This document shows positions 1-6,390 of a DNA stretch of 8,287 bases, one piece after another (the first letter of the stretch is position 1; each line of letters opens with the position of its first letter). This DNA is from an uncultured Lachnospiraceae bacterium (GTDB taxonomy: Bacteria; Bacillota; Clostridia; Lachnospirales; Lachnospiraceae). The position numbers and the translations under genes were made by a program. The notes under the pieces are model-generated. The model was given only the letters and a program-made list of their open reading frames with translations. It was not told the origin of the DNA and did no database searches. Location: assembly GCA_910588825.1 (NCBI GenBank), contig CAJURF010000101.1, forward strand, positions 1 to 8,287, in the 5' to 3' direction.

Positions 1-507
1 AATCTTTCCGGCAAAGGGTATTTTATCATTCTCCTTTACCATATCGTTTTTCAATTTCGGAATCTTTCAGATCACGGGAAGCCATGCCTATATCGCAAGT
101 TCCGTCTATTGTGTCAGAAATACCAGTGGAAGAATCACTTTGCTGTATCTCAATCGTAACGCCCGGTTGACATAAAGCAATTTTCAAACACGCTCTAGAG
201 AAATGTATCCAATAGAGTATAAATCCCCGGCAACAGTCGTCATCATAACAGACGTAGAATTTGTGACGGCGGCGGTGTCAGAGGTATAGTCAATTTTTTC
301 TCCTGCTTCATTTTTCTGCTGGATTTCAAACAGTTCTATGAACGCACCGCGTGTCCCCGAACCATCTTCACGGGTAAGCATATTGATCTCTCTTGACGTG
401 TCAAATTTGGCAGAATCGCCCTTATTCCCATTGCCGCACCCCGCTAATGCAGACAGCATTACAATGCTTACAAGGGTAAATGCCAAGTGTTTTTTTGATG
501 TTTTCAT
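1..507 (-). pseudogene. Broken PstS-like phosphate-binding lipoprotein gene (partial at window edge)
   Basis: This is a remnant of a phosphate ABC-transporter substrate-binding lipoprotein. The first piece (507 to 184) starts with ATG behind AAGGAG and encodes 107 residues. It has a lipoprotein signal with lipobox LAGC (Cys24), then the phosphate-loop motif REDGSGTRGAF (about residues 46-56), NSTSVMMTTVAG, and the start of the conserved stretch IGYISL. The frame then breaks and stops at TGA 184-186. A second piece in another frame (about 166 to 26) encodes PGVTIEIQQSDSSTG and DIGMASRDLKDSE, also typical of PstS, and stops at 26-28. A third short piece near 1-45 reads IPFAGKI in yet another frame and may be a further remnant. 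From memory of clostridial homologues, roughly 90 residues between the first two pieces are missing. The protein would normally capture phosphate outside the membrane for PstCAB. A sequencing or assembly error could explain one frameshift but not the missing block. Confidence 0.8.
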
Positions 508-587
508 TTTCTGAATCTCCTTTTCTTTTTAGGCAGTGCCAAGTTTAATACCCTTAAATCTCATTTTATTATTTCTTCAAGTGACAG

Positions 588-646
588 CTATATTATATAG
601 GATAAAAATCAAATCCAATATCGTATCATTGTAAAATTGATGTTAA
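588..646 (-). promoter_or_regulatory. Promoter with Pho-box-like direct repeat for the pstS-like gene
   Basis: Read on the minus strand, a perfect -10 box TATAAT lies at 597-592. The -35 region is weak, the best being TTGGAT at 618-613 with a short 15-bp spacer. Upstream are two hexamers, TTAACA (646-641) and TTTACA (635-630), separated by exactly 5 bp. This matches the 11-bp-periodic TT(A/T/C)ACA repeats bound by PhoP/PhoB-type regulators in Firmicutes. A weak -35 with an upstream Pho box is the usual form of a phosphate-starvation-activated promoter. The downstream gene is a pst gene, which supports the reading. Regulation by PhoP/PhoB is inferred, not shown. Confidence 0.6.
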
Positions 647-655
647 ATTTTAACA
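641..655. repeat. 15-bp palindrome overlapping the Pho-box-like repeat
   Basis: TGTTAAA-T-TTTAACA is a perfect 7-1-7 inverted repeat. Its left arm includes the distal hexamer of the Pho-box-like direct repeat at 641-646. It could be a second operator at the same promoter, or simply an AT-rich coincidence created by the TTAACA element. Confidence 0.45.
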
Positions 656-776
656 AAAAATATCTTTATTGGCATGGTGATTGTATTTCTTTACCGCAAC
701 AGAATGTAACCCATGCTCTGCCCGTCTTTGGTGTGGTATTTCCGTCTCGGTCTTAAGGCGCTGGTTACAATAATAA
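656..776. other. Intergenic stretch with no recognisable gene
   Basis: The gap between the two divergent genes runs from 508 to 844. Positions 508-655 hold the pstS leader and promoter region, and 777-844 hold the promoter and ribosome binding site of the plus-strand gene. The stretch between them is open on the plus strand from an ATG at 713, in frame with the secreted protein gene. That extension lacks a ribosome binding site and would put 44 residues ahead of a good signal peptide, so it is not taken as coding. No RNA gene or repeat was recognised. Confidence 0.5.
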
Positions 777-814
777 TTGAATGGAACCGAAAATTATGTT
801 ATATTTACTATAAT
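777..814 (+). promoter_or_regulatory. Candidate promoter of the secreted transglutaminase-like protein gene
   Basis: TTGAAT (777-782) and TATATT (800-805) are separated by 17 bp and resemble a sigma-A promoter. A perfect TATAAT also lies at 809-814 but has no matching -35 box at the right distance. The 5' leader would be about 30 nt or shorter. No operator was recognised. Confidence 0.45.
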
Positions 815-832
815 CTTAAAAAGTGTTGTATC

Positions 833-838
833 AGGAGG
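833..838 (+). promoter_or_regulatory. Ribosome binding site that decides the start at 845
   Basis: AGGAGG sits 6 nt before ATG 845-847. The alternative upstream in-frame ATG at 713 has no Shine-Dalgarno sequence. The protein from 845 begins directly with a basic N-region and a hydrophobic signal-peptide core, which settles the start. Confidence 0.85.
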
Positions 839-844
839 AGCGAT

Positions 845-2815
845 ATGAGAGAGAAGATACGTAATGTATTAGTGACTATGCTGGCTTTTATTGTGACACT
901 GTCCACTGTGGGGACAGCTGTTCCTGTGACTGTTCAGGCTGCGGCAAAAACTGCGGCAGTAAATAAAAGCATAACCCTTGCCACATCAAAGACGGTAAAA
1001 ACAAAGGATATAATTAAGTCTGTGAAGTCAAGTAAGCGTTCGATACTTTCAGTAGAGAAGATATCATCCAAAAAATTTAAAGTGACATCACAGTACAGAT
1101 ATGGTTCCGCTGCTGTAACAGTAAAGTTTAAAAATGGAAAGACAGCAAAATATAATTACAGTGTGGGGAAATACTCACTGAGAAAAGGAACGAGTAAGAC
1201 GATAACTGCAAAATATACAATTAAATCCGTGAAATCCGATAAGACGAAAATTGCCCTTGTGAAAAAAAACTCTTCCAAAAAATTTAAAGTTACAGCAAAA
1301 AATGCTGGAACAGCAAAGATTACGGTAAGATTTAAAAACGGAAAGAAGGCAGTATATGATGTCAAAGTAACTGGAAGCTCCAGCGGCAGCGGAAATAACA
1401 ATACAAATGACGGCAGCGGAAATAACAATACAAATGACGGCAGTGGAAATAATAATACAGGCGGCAATAATGAAAAAGTTTCTTTGAATAAGACCTCATT
1501 AACCATGACCGAGGGAGATACGACTACGCTTAAAGTTTCTATTCCGTCAGTATATTCAGATGACAGCCTGGTATCTTGGGATTGTGATAATACATCTGTC
1601 TTGAGTATTCGTGAGGACTTTACAGATCTCCAAACAATGAAAACAGTGACGGTAAAGGCAGTCGGAGCAGGAACTGCTACTATTACAGCGTTCTGTATGC
1701 TTCACACAGAAGATGTTCTGGTTTCCTGCCGGGTAACGGTAAATGAGCTGAAGACGAGCGCCTCGGTATCTGGTTTTAAGGTGCATAGATGGACAACGAA
1801 AGACACGTTTAAATGGGAAGCATGCCCTAGCCGTGATGAGGATGGAACGAATCAATACACGATTGAGTTTTTCTGTGATGGCAGTGAATATTGGATTAAT
1901 AATAATGTGGTTTTTGAAGTAGAAGATGTAACACCCCCAGTCATTGCTAATATGTTTTCTGATATGGGAATTGAATATGAGGCCCCTGATTTGAAGATAG
2001 ATTCGATGGCATCCGATTTAAGAGAATGGAACGAAAAGAAAGGACAGACCAACTGGGGTCCTATTACATTTCAGGAACCTTTTACCGATGCAGGACCGGG
2101 AAATGAAGGAGTAGAAGCAGTAAGCGGAAAAAAACTGACTGTAAATGCCGGAATGAGTACAAGAGCTCTAAAAATAGTGGCAAAACAGGGAGAAGTAGTA
2201 TTAGACTATGCTTACGTGACAAGTACTGGTATAAATATAAAAGATGCTTATACCAACAAAGAGACATATTCTGAGCAGGATCAGGATCTATACCGTGCAG
2301 TTCTTGATAAAGTGGAGAATGCACTCTGGGAACCAGGAATGGCAAATCTGGATAAGTTACTTGCTATGGCAGACTACATAAATGACACAAACCATTATCC
2401 GGGCAGTGATACTACTGTGAAAGAGTATAATCCAACATTCTGGAGAGATTGGTCTGTAGACGATAAATTTTTGCTGTCAGGTGATCATATACTAGATAAG
2501 ATCATGATATTACAAGGCAGTTATTGCGATTGCACAGCTGCGCGCTTATTGATGGAAATGGCAAGGGATGAGCTGGGAATTGAAGTGTTTGACAAGAAAC
2601 CGGAAAATGGAGAAGGTGTATGGATTGCAGCTGGGCCTGAGAGTTCCACACCAATTAATCCGAACCATGTGTCTATGGGCTACAGAGATCCGGAAGGAGC
2701 GTTTCATTTATTAGATGTTTCTGGAATGAATTATTCGCACTCAAATCCATACACAATGCAGGATGTTACCTGTGAAGCGCATGGATGCAGAGAAAAAGTG
2801 ATACCATTAAAGTAA
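845..2815 (+). CDS. Secreted Ig-like (Big_2) protein with C-terminal transglutaminase-like domain
   Basis: The product is 656 residues. Residues 1-32 form a Sec signal peptide (basic MREKIR, hydrophobic core, likely cut near VQA/AAK). Residues about 47-106 and 115-175 are two related lysine-rich beta repeats sharing SSKKFKVT and KFKNGK-type strands. Residues about 177-208 are a Gly/Ser/Asn linker of repeated GSGNNNTND units. Residues about 210-300 fit a Big_2 bacterial Ig-like domain (VSLNKTSLTMTEGDTTTL, AVGAGTATITA). Residues about 475-630 resemble a transglutaminase-like papain fold: GSYCDCTAARLL with Cys561 (or Cys563), NHVSM with His608, and HLLDVSG with Asp624, in the correct Cys-His-Asp order and spacing. 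No LPxTG, choline-binding or SLH anchor is present, so it is probably secreted or loosely wall-bound. Bacterial members of this fold act as peptidases or amide-crosslinking enzymes; the substrate is unknown. The gene is visibly richer in A and T than the large minus-strand gene next to it. Confidence 0.8.
   Translation: MREKIRNVLVTMLAFIVTLSTVGTAVPVTVQAAAKTAAVNKSITLATSKTVKTKDIIKSVKSSKRSILSVEKISSKKFKVTSQYRYGSAAVTVKFKNGKTAKYNYSVGKYSLRKGTSKTITAKYTIKSVKSDKTKIALVKKNSSKKFKVTAKNAGTAKITVRFKNGKKAVYDVKVTGSSSGSGNNNTNDGSGNNNTNDGSGNNNTGGNNEKVSLNKTSLTMTEGDTTTLKVSIPSVYSDDSLVSWDCDNTSVLSIREDFTDLQTMKTVTVKAVGAGTATITAFCMLHTEDVLVSCRVTVNELKTSASVSGFKVHRWTTKDTFKWEACPSRDEDGTNQYTIEFFCDGSEYWINNNVVFEVEDVTPPVIANMFSDMGIEYEAPDLKIDSMASDLREWNEKKGQTNWGPITFQEPFTDAGPGNEGVEAVSGKKLTVNAGMSTRALKIVAKQGEVVLDYAYVTSTGINIKDAYTNKETYSEQDQDLYRAVLDKVENALWEPGMANLDKLLAMADYINDTNHYPGSDTTVKEYNPTFWRDWSVDDKFLLSGDHILDKIMILQGSYCDCTAARLLMEMARDELGIEVFDKKPENGEGVWIAAGPESSTPINPNHVSMGYRDPEGAFHLLDVSGMNYSHSNPYTMQDVTCEAHGCREKVIPLK
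1385..1465 (+). repeat. Three tandem 27-bp coding repeats (Gly/Asn linker)
   Basis: Copies 1 (1385-1411) and 2 (1412-1438) are identical at the DNA level and each encodes GSGNNNTND. Copy 3 (1439-1465) differs mainly at wobble positions and ends in GG rather than ND. The unit separates the lysine-rich repeats from the Big_2-like domain. Identical neighbouring copies suggest recent slippage or duplication, so linker length may vary between strains. Confidence 0.9.
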
Positions 2816-2852
2816 AGCACACACTTAGATGTTTTCAGGGAGGGATTTAGTA

Positions 2853-3091
2853 TTGAATAAAGAGATTACTTTTAGGTATGCAGAAAGGCAATTCTCAAAA
2901 AGCTGGCGTCTATTGCAGTTGAGCGGGGATTCGGCCGTTTAGAGTGGAGCTGTCTCAACTGGAATAGACCCAGCATTGATTTTTACTTGTCATTGGGGGC
3001 AGAGCCTATGTCAGATTGGACAGTGTATCGGATTACAGGCGGTACATTGTCAGACCTGGCAAACCACACAGACTGTGTATGCCCCGCATAA
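2853..3091 (+). pseudogene. GNAT acetyltransferase remnant with internal deletion
   Basis: A ribosome binding site (GGGAGGG, 2838-2844) precedes TTG 2853, which begins LNKEITFRYAER, a typical GNAT N-terminus. The sequence then jumps, with a frame change near 2883-2890, into AILKKLASIAVERG, GRLEWSCLNWNRPSIDFY, LSLGAEPMSDWTVYRITGG, ending at TAA 3089-3091. These are the C-terminal strands of diamine-N-acetyltransferase-like GNAT proteins. The initial frame stops at TAG 2940-2942, so no full protein is made. The missing middle (roughly 85 residues by comparison with remembered homologues of about 160) would hold the acetyl-CoA-binding (R/Q)xxGxG/A loop, so the product cannot be active. It starts 37 nt after the secreted protein gene and may once have been cotranscribed with it. 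Confidence 0.85.
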
Positions 3092-3122
3092 GGGCAGTTG
3101 TCACTGGAGTTTTTTGTTTTTT
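3066..3122 (+). terminator. Weak terminator-like hairpins and T tract
   Basis: Short stems ACACA/TGTGT (3066-3078), TGCCC/GGGCA (3080-3096) and CAGT/ACTG (3095-3106) precede a T6-G-T6 run (3110-3122). It would end plus-strand transcription from the secreted protein and GNAT region just before the convergent gene. No single stem is strong and directly next to the T run, so the call is tentative. Confidence 0.3.
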
Positions 3123-3123
3123 C

Positions 3124-6100
3124 TCACCCTTTCATAAATTCAAACAAGTTCATCTGCGTCCCGCTTCCCACACCCTTTCCCTGACGGGCCTTTTCCCGGA
3201 GGAGAAGATCGGCCGGCATGTTTGCTAAAAAGGGGGATTCTTCCCTGGAAGCAGTAAGAAGCAAGGACTCTCTGGCTCTGGTAATCCCCACATAAAACAG
3301 CCGGCGCTCTTCTTCCGGGTCAGAAGAAGCATGTTTCATATCAAAAGGAATCAGCCCTTTCTTCACCCCATAAAGGATTACCACCGGAAATTCCAGGCCC
3401 TTTGAGCCGTGGAGAGTCATCAGGGTGACTGCCCCTGACTTGTAATGTTTGTTTTTGCAGCGTTTCAGGTCGCTCTCCACGCCCAGTTCCAGCTCCGCTA
3501 TAAACTCCGGCATTGTTTTGTGGAAAATGGCTGTCTGGTACAGCTTGTCCATGGCAGGGTCGTTGGCCAGATCCATGTCTGCCATCCACTCTTTCAGGAT
3601 TTTTTCGGGCTTTTTCCGGTTTAGATGAGGCTGATATTTTTCAGTCATCCTGTTGGTATCCAGATTACATAAAAGTTTTTGGGCTGTCTCACGGGCCAGG
3701 TGGTTTTCTGGATACAGCAGGCTTTTAAAAAAGTTTACGGTTCCCCGTACAGCCGATTCCTGAAGGAAATGTTCCCTTCCCGCCACCACATAGGGGATGC
3801 CCTCTCTTTTGAGGCAGGTTTCTAATAAATCCGCCTGTCTGTGCGTCCGATACAAAATTGCAATGTCATCGAAGCTCCATGCCGTTCCTTCTGTTTCCGG
3901 AAATAATTCCTGTGCCTCGAGCATCCCGATGCCGCCAGCAAGACGGTTGATTTCTTTGGCTGCAAATATAGCCTCAGCTTTTTCGCTGGCAGTCTGGACA
4001 AATCTAACAGGACTTCCCTGGGGTCTGTTGGGGTTCAGCTGTCTGCGGCCTCCCGGGTTTTGGGAGATTATCTCGGAGGCCAGAGAAAGTATCTGGGGTG
4101 TAGAGCGGTAATTCTCTTCCAGTGTAATCTGGCAGGCATTTGGAAATTCAGCTTTCAATTTCTGGAAGCATTCGGCGTCAGCACCGCGGAATCCGTAGAT
4201 GGCCTGGTCAGAGTCTCCGATCACAAATAATTCTTTCCCGTTTTTGTTCCAGGCGTGCATAAGCTGGTATTGAAGCAGGTTGATATCCTGAAATTCATCT
4301 ACCATCAGGTAAGAAAACGGTCCGGCATCGGCGCCTTTTTTTCCATTGTCTGCCGTATCCTGGGCCATATGCAGAGCCTCCAGCAGCAGATCGTCAAAAT
4401 CCAGGGCATTCCATTCTTTCAGACATTCCTGATATGCATGGAAAGCGTCTGTAAACGCAGAATCGGGTGATGGTACAGAGGCTGAAAGCAAAGGATTCCG
4501 GGAAACAGCCGTATCTGTCCTGGGGCAGCAGGCGTCCAGGCCCATGTTTGTCTTATAATTAGAAATCTCAGTTAAGAACCGGGAGACTGACATATCCAGA
4601 GAATACTCTTTTATGAGTTTATCTGCCAGCTCCCTTGTCTCCATATCTCCGGCGAGTGTAAATTCTATTTTGCTGTTTTTCAGGAGTTTCCACGCAATAG
4701 AGTGAAAAGTCCCAACCTGCAGCTTTCTGGCCCAGGTTCCTTTTCCCATTTCTTTTTTAATACGTTCCTGCAGCTCTCTGGCAGCCTGATTTGTAAAAGT
4801 AACGGCTGTAATATAAGAGGGCTTTATTCTTCTTATCTTCAAAAGATACAGGATATGGGAGATCAGTGTGCTGGTCTTTCCGGTTCCCGGACCTGCAGTC
4901 ACCATTGTGACACGGTCAATGGATTCGATTGCCCGGCGCTGGTGTTCATTTACTATGACTTTTGGCGGGGTGTCTGTTTCAGGGGATGCAGCTGTGTCTG
5001 CTGTCTGAAGATGAGCATCATCCTTCCCGGGCAGTGTTTTTGACAGCGATGTTAAAGAGTCAGGCTGTTCAGCCGGCATGGCCAGCAGGTTTTCAAAAAG
5101 GCTTAACTGTCCGTCCAGCTGGTCCAGCTCCCTGGGGGAAAACAGCTGTATGATACCATATTCTCCGTCAAAGCCGGGAAGTCTTGTGACCTGCCCTTTT
5201 CTTAACCGCTGGATTCCTTCTGAGATCAGGTTACCGGAGACGCTTCGGATTTCCTCCAGGGGAATTTCTCTCAATATGGAAAATTCCGGCCCGAGTTTCC
5301 GAAGCATGGTTTCATATTCCCGGAGTACTTTGGCACTGGCGGCAGAATGTCCCACAGATGCACCGATGATTTCCGGCAGAGGAACCAGACTCTCATATAG
5401 ATTCCCATGCTCCCGCAGATAGCCTTCCGGCCGGTCAGCCATCTGTTCTACACGGTGGGAGACCCCTATGGTCAGCTTTTTCCCGCAGACCGGACAGATT
5501 CCGTTATATTTTTGGGTTTCCCCAGGGGAAAGACAGATGCCGCATTTTCGGTGTCCGTCATAATGGTATTTCCCCTCCTCCGGGAAAAATTCAATGGTGC
5601 CTTCCAATCCTTTCCCTGTCTGGATGGCATTTTTCAATCCTTCGTAAGACAGGGGGATATCGAAAAGGCTGGCTTCCCGGCCAAGTTTCGCCGGGGAATG
5701 GGCATCTGAATTGGAAATCAGCTGGTAAGAATCCAGAGCAGAGATTCTCCAGTTCATAGGAGGGTCTGAGGAAAGCCCGGTCTCCATAGCATGAATATGG
5801 CAGGACAGATCTCCATAGCATTCTTCCACAGAATCAAATCCAGAGAAAGCGCCGAACAGAGAGAAGTGGGGAGTCCAGATATGGGCGGGGACATAGACTG
5901 CCTCAGGACATAATTCCAGGACAATCTCCAGCAGGTCGTGGCAGTCCAGGCCCAGGATAGGCCTGCCATCTGAGTGGATATTTCCCACAGTCTCCAGTTT
6001 GCTGGAAATCATCTTAGCAGCATCCAGGCCGGGGAGCAGAATGAGGCTGTGGACTTTCCGTACTCTGCCATGTTTTTTATAAATGGAACTGATCTCCCCG

Positions 6101-6360
6101 GTAATGATAAAACGTGGCTGAATGGTATCTGCAGCGGAAGAATCCGCTATTCGGTATTCTTTTTTCAATACATAGAGTCCATCTTCAGCGGGGGCCAGCT
6201 TCTCGCTGAGCTCTCTGCGCCATGCCGGATGGGTGAAGTCTCCGCTTCCAATTATATGGATTCCTTTTTTTCGGGCCCATAAATCCAAATGTTCCGGGGT
6301 ACAGTCTTTGCTGGTGGCCATGGAGTGATGGGAATGAATGTGTAAATCCGCTATATACAT
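3124..6360 (-). CDS. Endonuclease Q (PHP) - UvrD/PcrA-type helicase fusion
   Basis: The product is 1078 residues, with ATG behind GAAAGGAAAG. Residues 1-425 match endonuclease Q. PHP metal motifs are DLHIHS (Asp5, His7, His9), GSGDFTHP (Asp41, His44), ITGEIS (Glu89), KVHSL (His104), PAHIWTPH (His160, His165) and NSDAH (Asp219, His221). A zinc site follows with Cys273, Cys276, Cys289 and Cys292. EndoQ enzymes nick DNA 5' of deaminated bases and abasic sites. Residues about 468-1060 are an SF1A helicase: NEHQ (471-474), Walker A AGPGTGKT (489-496), TFTNQAARELQERI (Ia), VDEFQD (687-692), IGDSDQAIYGFRG (III), EENYRST (IV), LHGSKGLEFP (V) and FYVGITRAR (VI). All key residues are present, so both enzymes should be active. 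The helicase half is about 600 residues against 720-750 for PcrA; the segment holding subdomain 2B (about 862-977) looks short. Clamp-binding-like peptides lie at 418-422 and 1069-1073. Archaeal EndoQ and B. subtilis-type homologues are free-standing; similar fusions probably exist in Clostridia. Confidence 0.9.
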   Translation of the reverse strand: MYIADLHIHSHHSMATSKDCTPEHLDLWARKKGIHIIGSGDFTHPAWRRELSEKLAPAEDGLYVLKKEYRIADSSAADTIQPRFIITGEISSIYKKHGRVRKVHSLILLPGLDAAKMISSKLETVGNIHSDGRPILGLDCHDLLEIVLELCPEAVYVPAHIWTPHFSLFGAFSGFDSVEECYGDLSCHIHAMETGLSSDPPMNWRISALDSYQLISNSDAHSPAKLGREASLFDIPLSYEGLKNAIQTGKGLEGTIEFFPEEGKYHYDGHRKCGICLSPGETQKYNGICPVCGKKLTIGVSHRVEQMADRPEGYLREHGNLYESLVPLPEIIGASVGHSAASAKVLREYETMLRKLGPEFSILREIPLEEIRSVSGNLISEGIQRLRKGQVTRLPGFDGEYGIIQLFSPRELDQLDGQLSLFENLLAMPAEQPDSLTSLSKTLPGKDDAHLQTADTAASPETDTPPKVIVNEHQRRAIESIDRVTMVTAGPGTGKTSTLISHILYLLKIRRIKPSYITAVTFTNQAARELQERIKKEMGKGTWARKLQVGTFHSIAWKLLKNSKIEFTLAGDMETRELADKLIKEYSLDMSVSRFLTEISNYKTNMGLDACCPRTDTAVSRNPLLSASVPSPDSAFTDAFHAYQECLKEWNALDFDDLLLEALHMAQDTADNGKKGADAGPFSYLMVDEFQDINLLQYQLMHAWNKNGKELFVIGDSDQAIYGFRGADAECFQKLKAEFPNACQITLEENYRSTPQILSLASEIISQNPGGRRQLNPNRPQGSPVRFVQTASEKAEAIFAAKEINRLAGGIGMLEAQELFPETEGTAWSFDDIAILYRTHRQADLLETCLKREGIPYVVAGREHFLQESAVRGTVNFFKSLLYPENHLARETAQKLLCNLDTNRMTEKYQPHLNRKKPEKILKEWMADMDLANDPAMDKLYQTAIFHKTMPEFIAELELGVESDLKRCKNKHYKSGAVTLMTLHGSKGLEFPVVILYGVKKGLIPFDMKHASSDPEEERRLFYVGITRARESLLLTASREESPFLANMPADLLLREKARQGKGVGSGTQMNLFEFMKG
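3142..3156 (-). other. Codons for QMNLF, a second clamp-binding-like peptide at the C-terminus
   Basis: Residues 1069-1073 read QMNLF and are followed only by EFMKG and the stop. This fits the relaxed clamp motif QxxLF and is placed in a flexible tail after the last helicase motif, as in many clamp-binding repair proteins. It is a weaker match than QLSLF because the second residue is Met and the third Asn. Confidence 0.5.
5095..5109 (-). other. Codons for QLSLF, a beta-clamp-binding pentapeptide between EndoQ and helicase
   Basis: Residues 418-422 of the fusion read QLSLF, a full match to the bacterial sliding-clamp-binding consensus QL(S/D)LF. It follows the last conserved block of the EndoQ module and precedes a low-complexity linker rich in Ser, Thr and Pro (about 428-466). 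That is an exposed position and corresponds to the C-terminus of a free-standing EndoQ, where archaeal EndoQ carries its PCNA-binding peptide. Binding is inferred from the motif only. Confidence 0.65.
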
Positions 6361-6366
6361 GTCTGT
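6353..6366 (-). promoter_or_regulatory. Third copy of the palindrome unit, covering the EndoQ-helicase start codon
   Basis: This site matches the perfect unit at 6414-6427 in 12 of 14 positions and its centre falls within the start codon (6358-6360). On the transcript it supplies ACAGACAU, identical to the 5' arm of the upstream palindrome. It could therefore pair with that hairpin's 3' arm and cover the AUG, or act as a downstream operator site. The ribosome binding site (about 6369-6376) lies between them and is otherwise free. Confidence 0.45.
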
Positions 6367-6373
6367 ACTTTCC

Positions 6374-6387
6374 TTTCAAACTTGAAA
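6374..6387. repeat. Short palindrome beside the EndoQ-helicase ribosome binding site
   Basis: TTTCAA-AC-TTGAAA is a 6-bp inverted repeat with a 2-bp centre. It overlaps the upstream edge of the purine-rich ribosome binding site of the fusion gene. It could be a protein site; as RNA the loop is too tight for a stable hairpin at full length. Confidence 0.35.
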
Positions 6388-6390
6388 CCG

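Noticed and set aside
713..844. N-terminal extension of the secreted protein from ATG 713
   Set aside because: No ribosome binding site at 713. AGGAGG sits 6 nt before ATG 845, and the signal peptide begins there; the candidate promoter also lies inside the extension.
1385..1465. CRISPR-like repeat
   Set aside because: The units are directly adjacent without spacers and lie in frame inside a coding sequence.
1156..1506. 116-residue minus-strand reading frame with repeated hydrophobic LLFPLPSFV units
   Set aside because: It is the complement of the lysine-rich repeats and the 27-bp linker repeats of the secreted protein. It has no start signals and the repeats explain its apparent pattern.
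3016..3228. 70-residue plus-strand reading frame
   Set aside because: It overlaps the GNAT remnant in the wrong frame and the end of the EndoQ-helicase gene. The GNAT-like frame gives the recognisable protein.
3513..6282. Several plus- and minus-strand reading frames of 60-115 residues inside the EndoQ-helicase gene
   Set aside because: All are antisense or alternate-frame shadows of a gene with complete motifs; none has a recognisable product or ribosome binding site.
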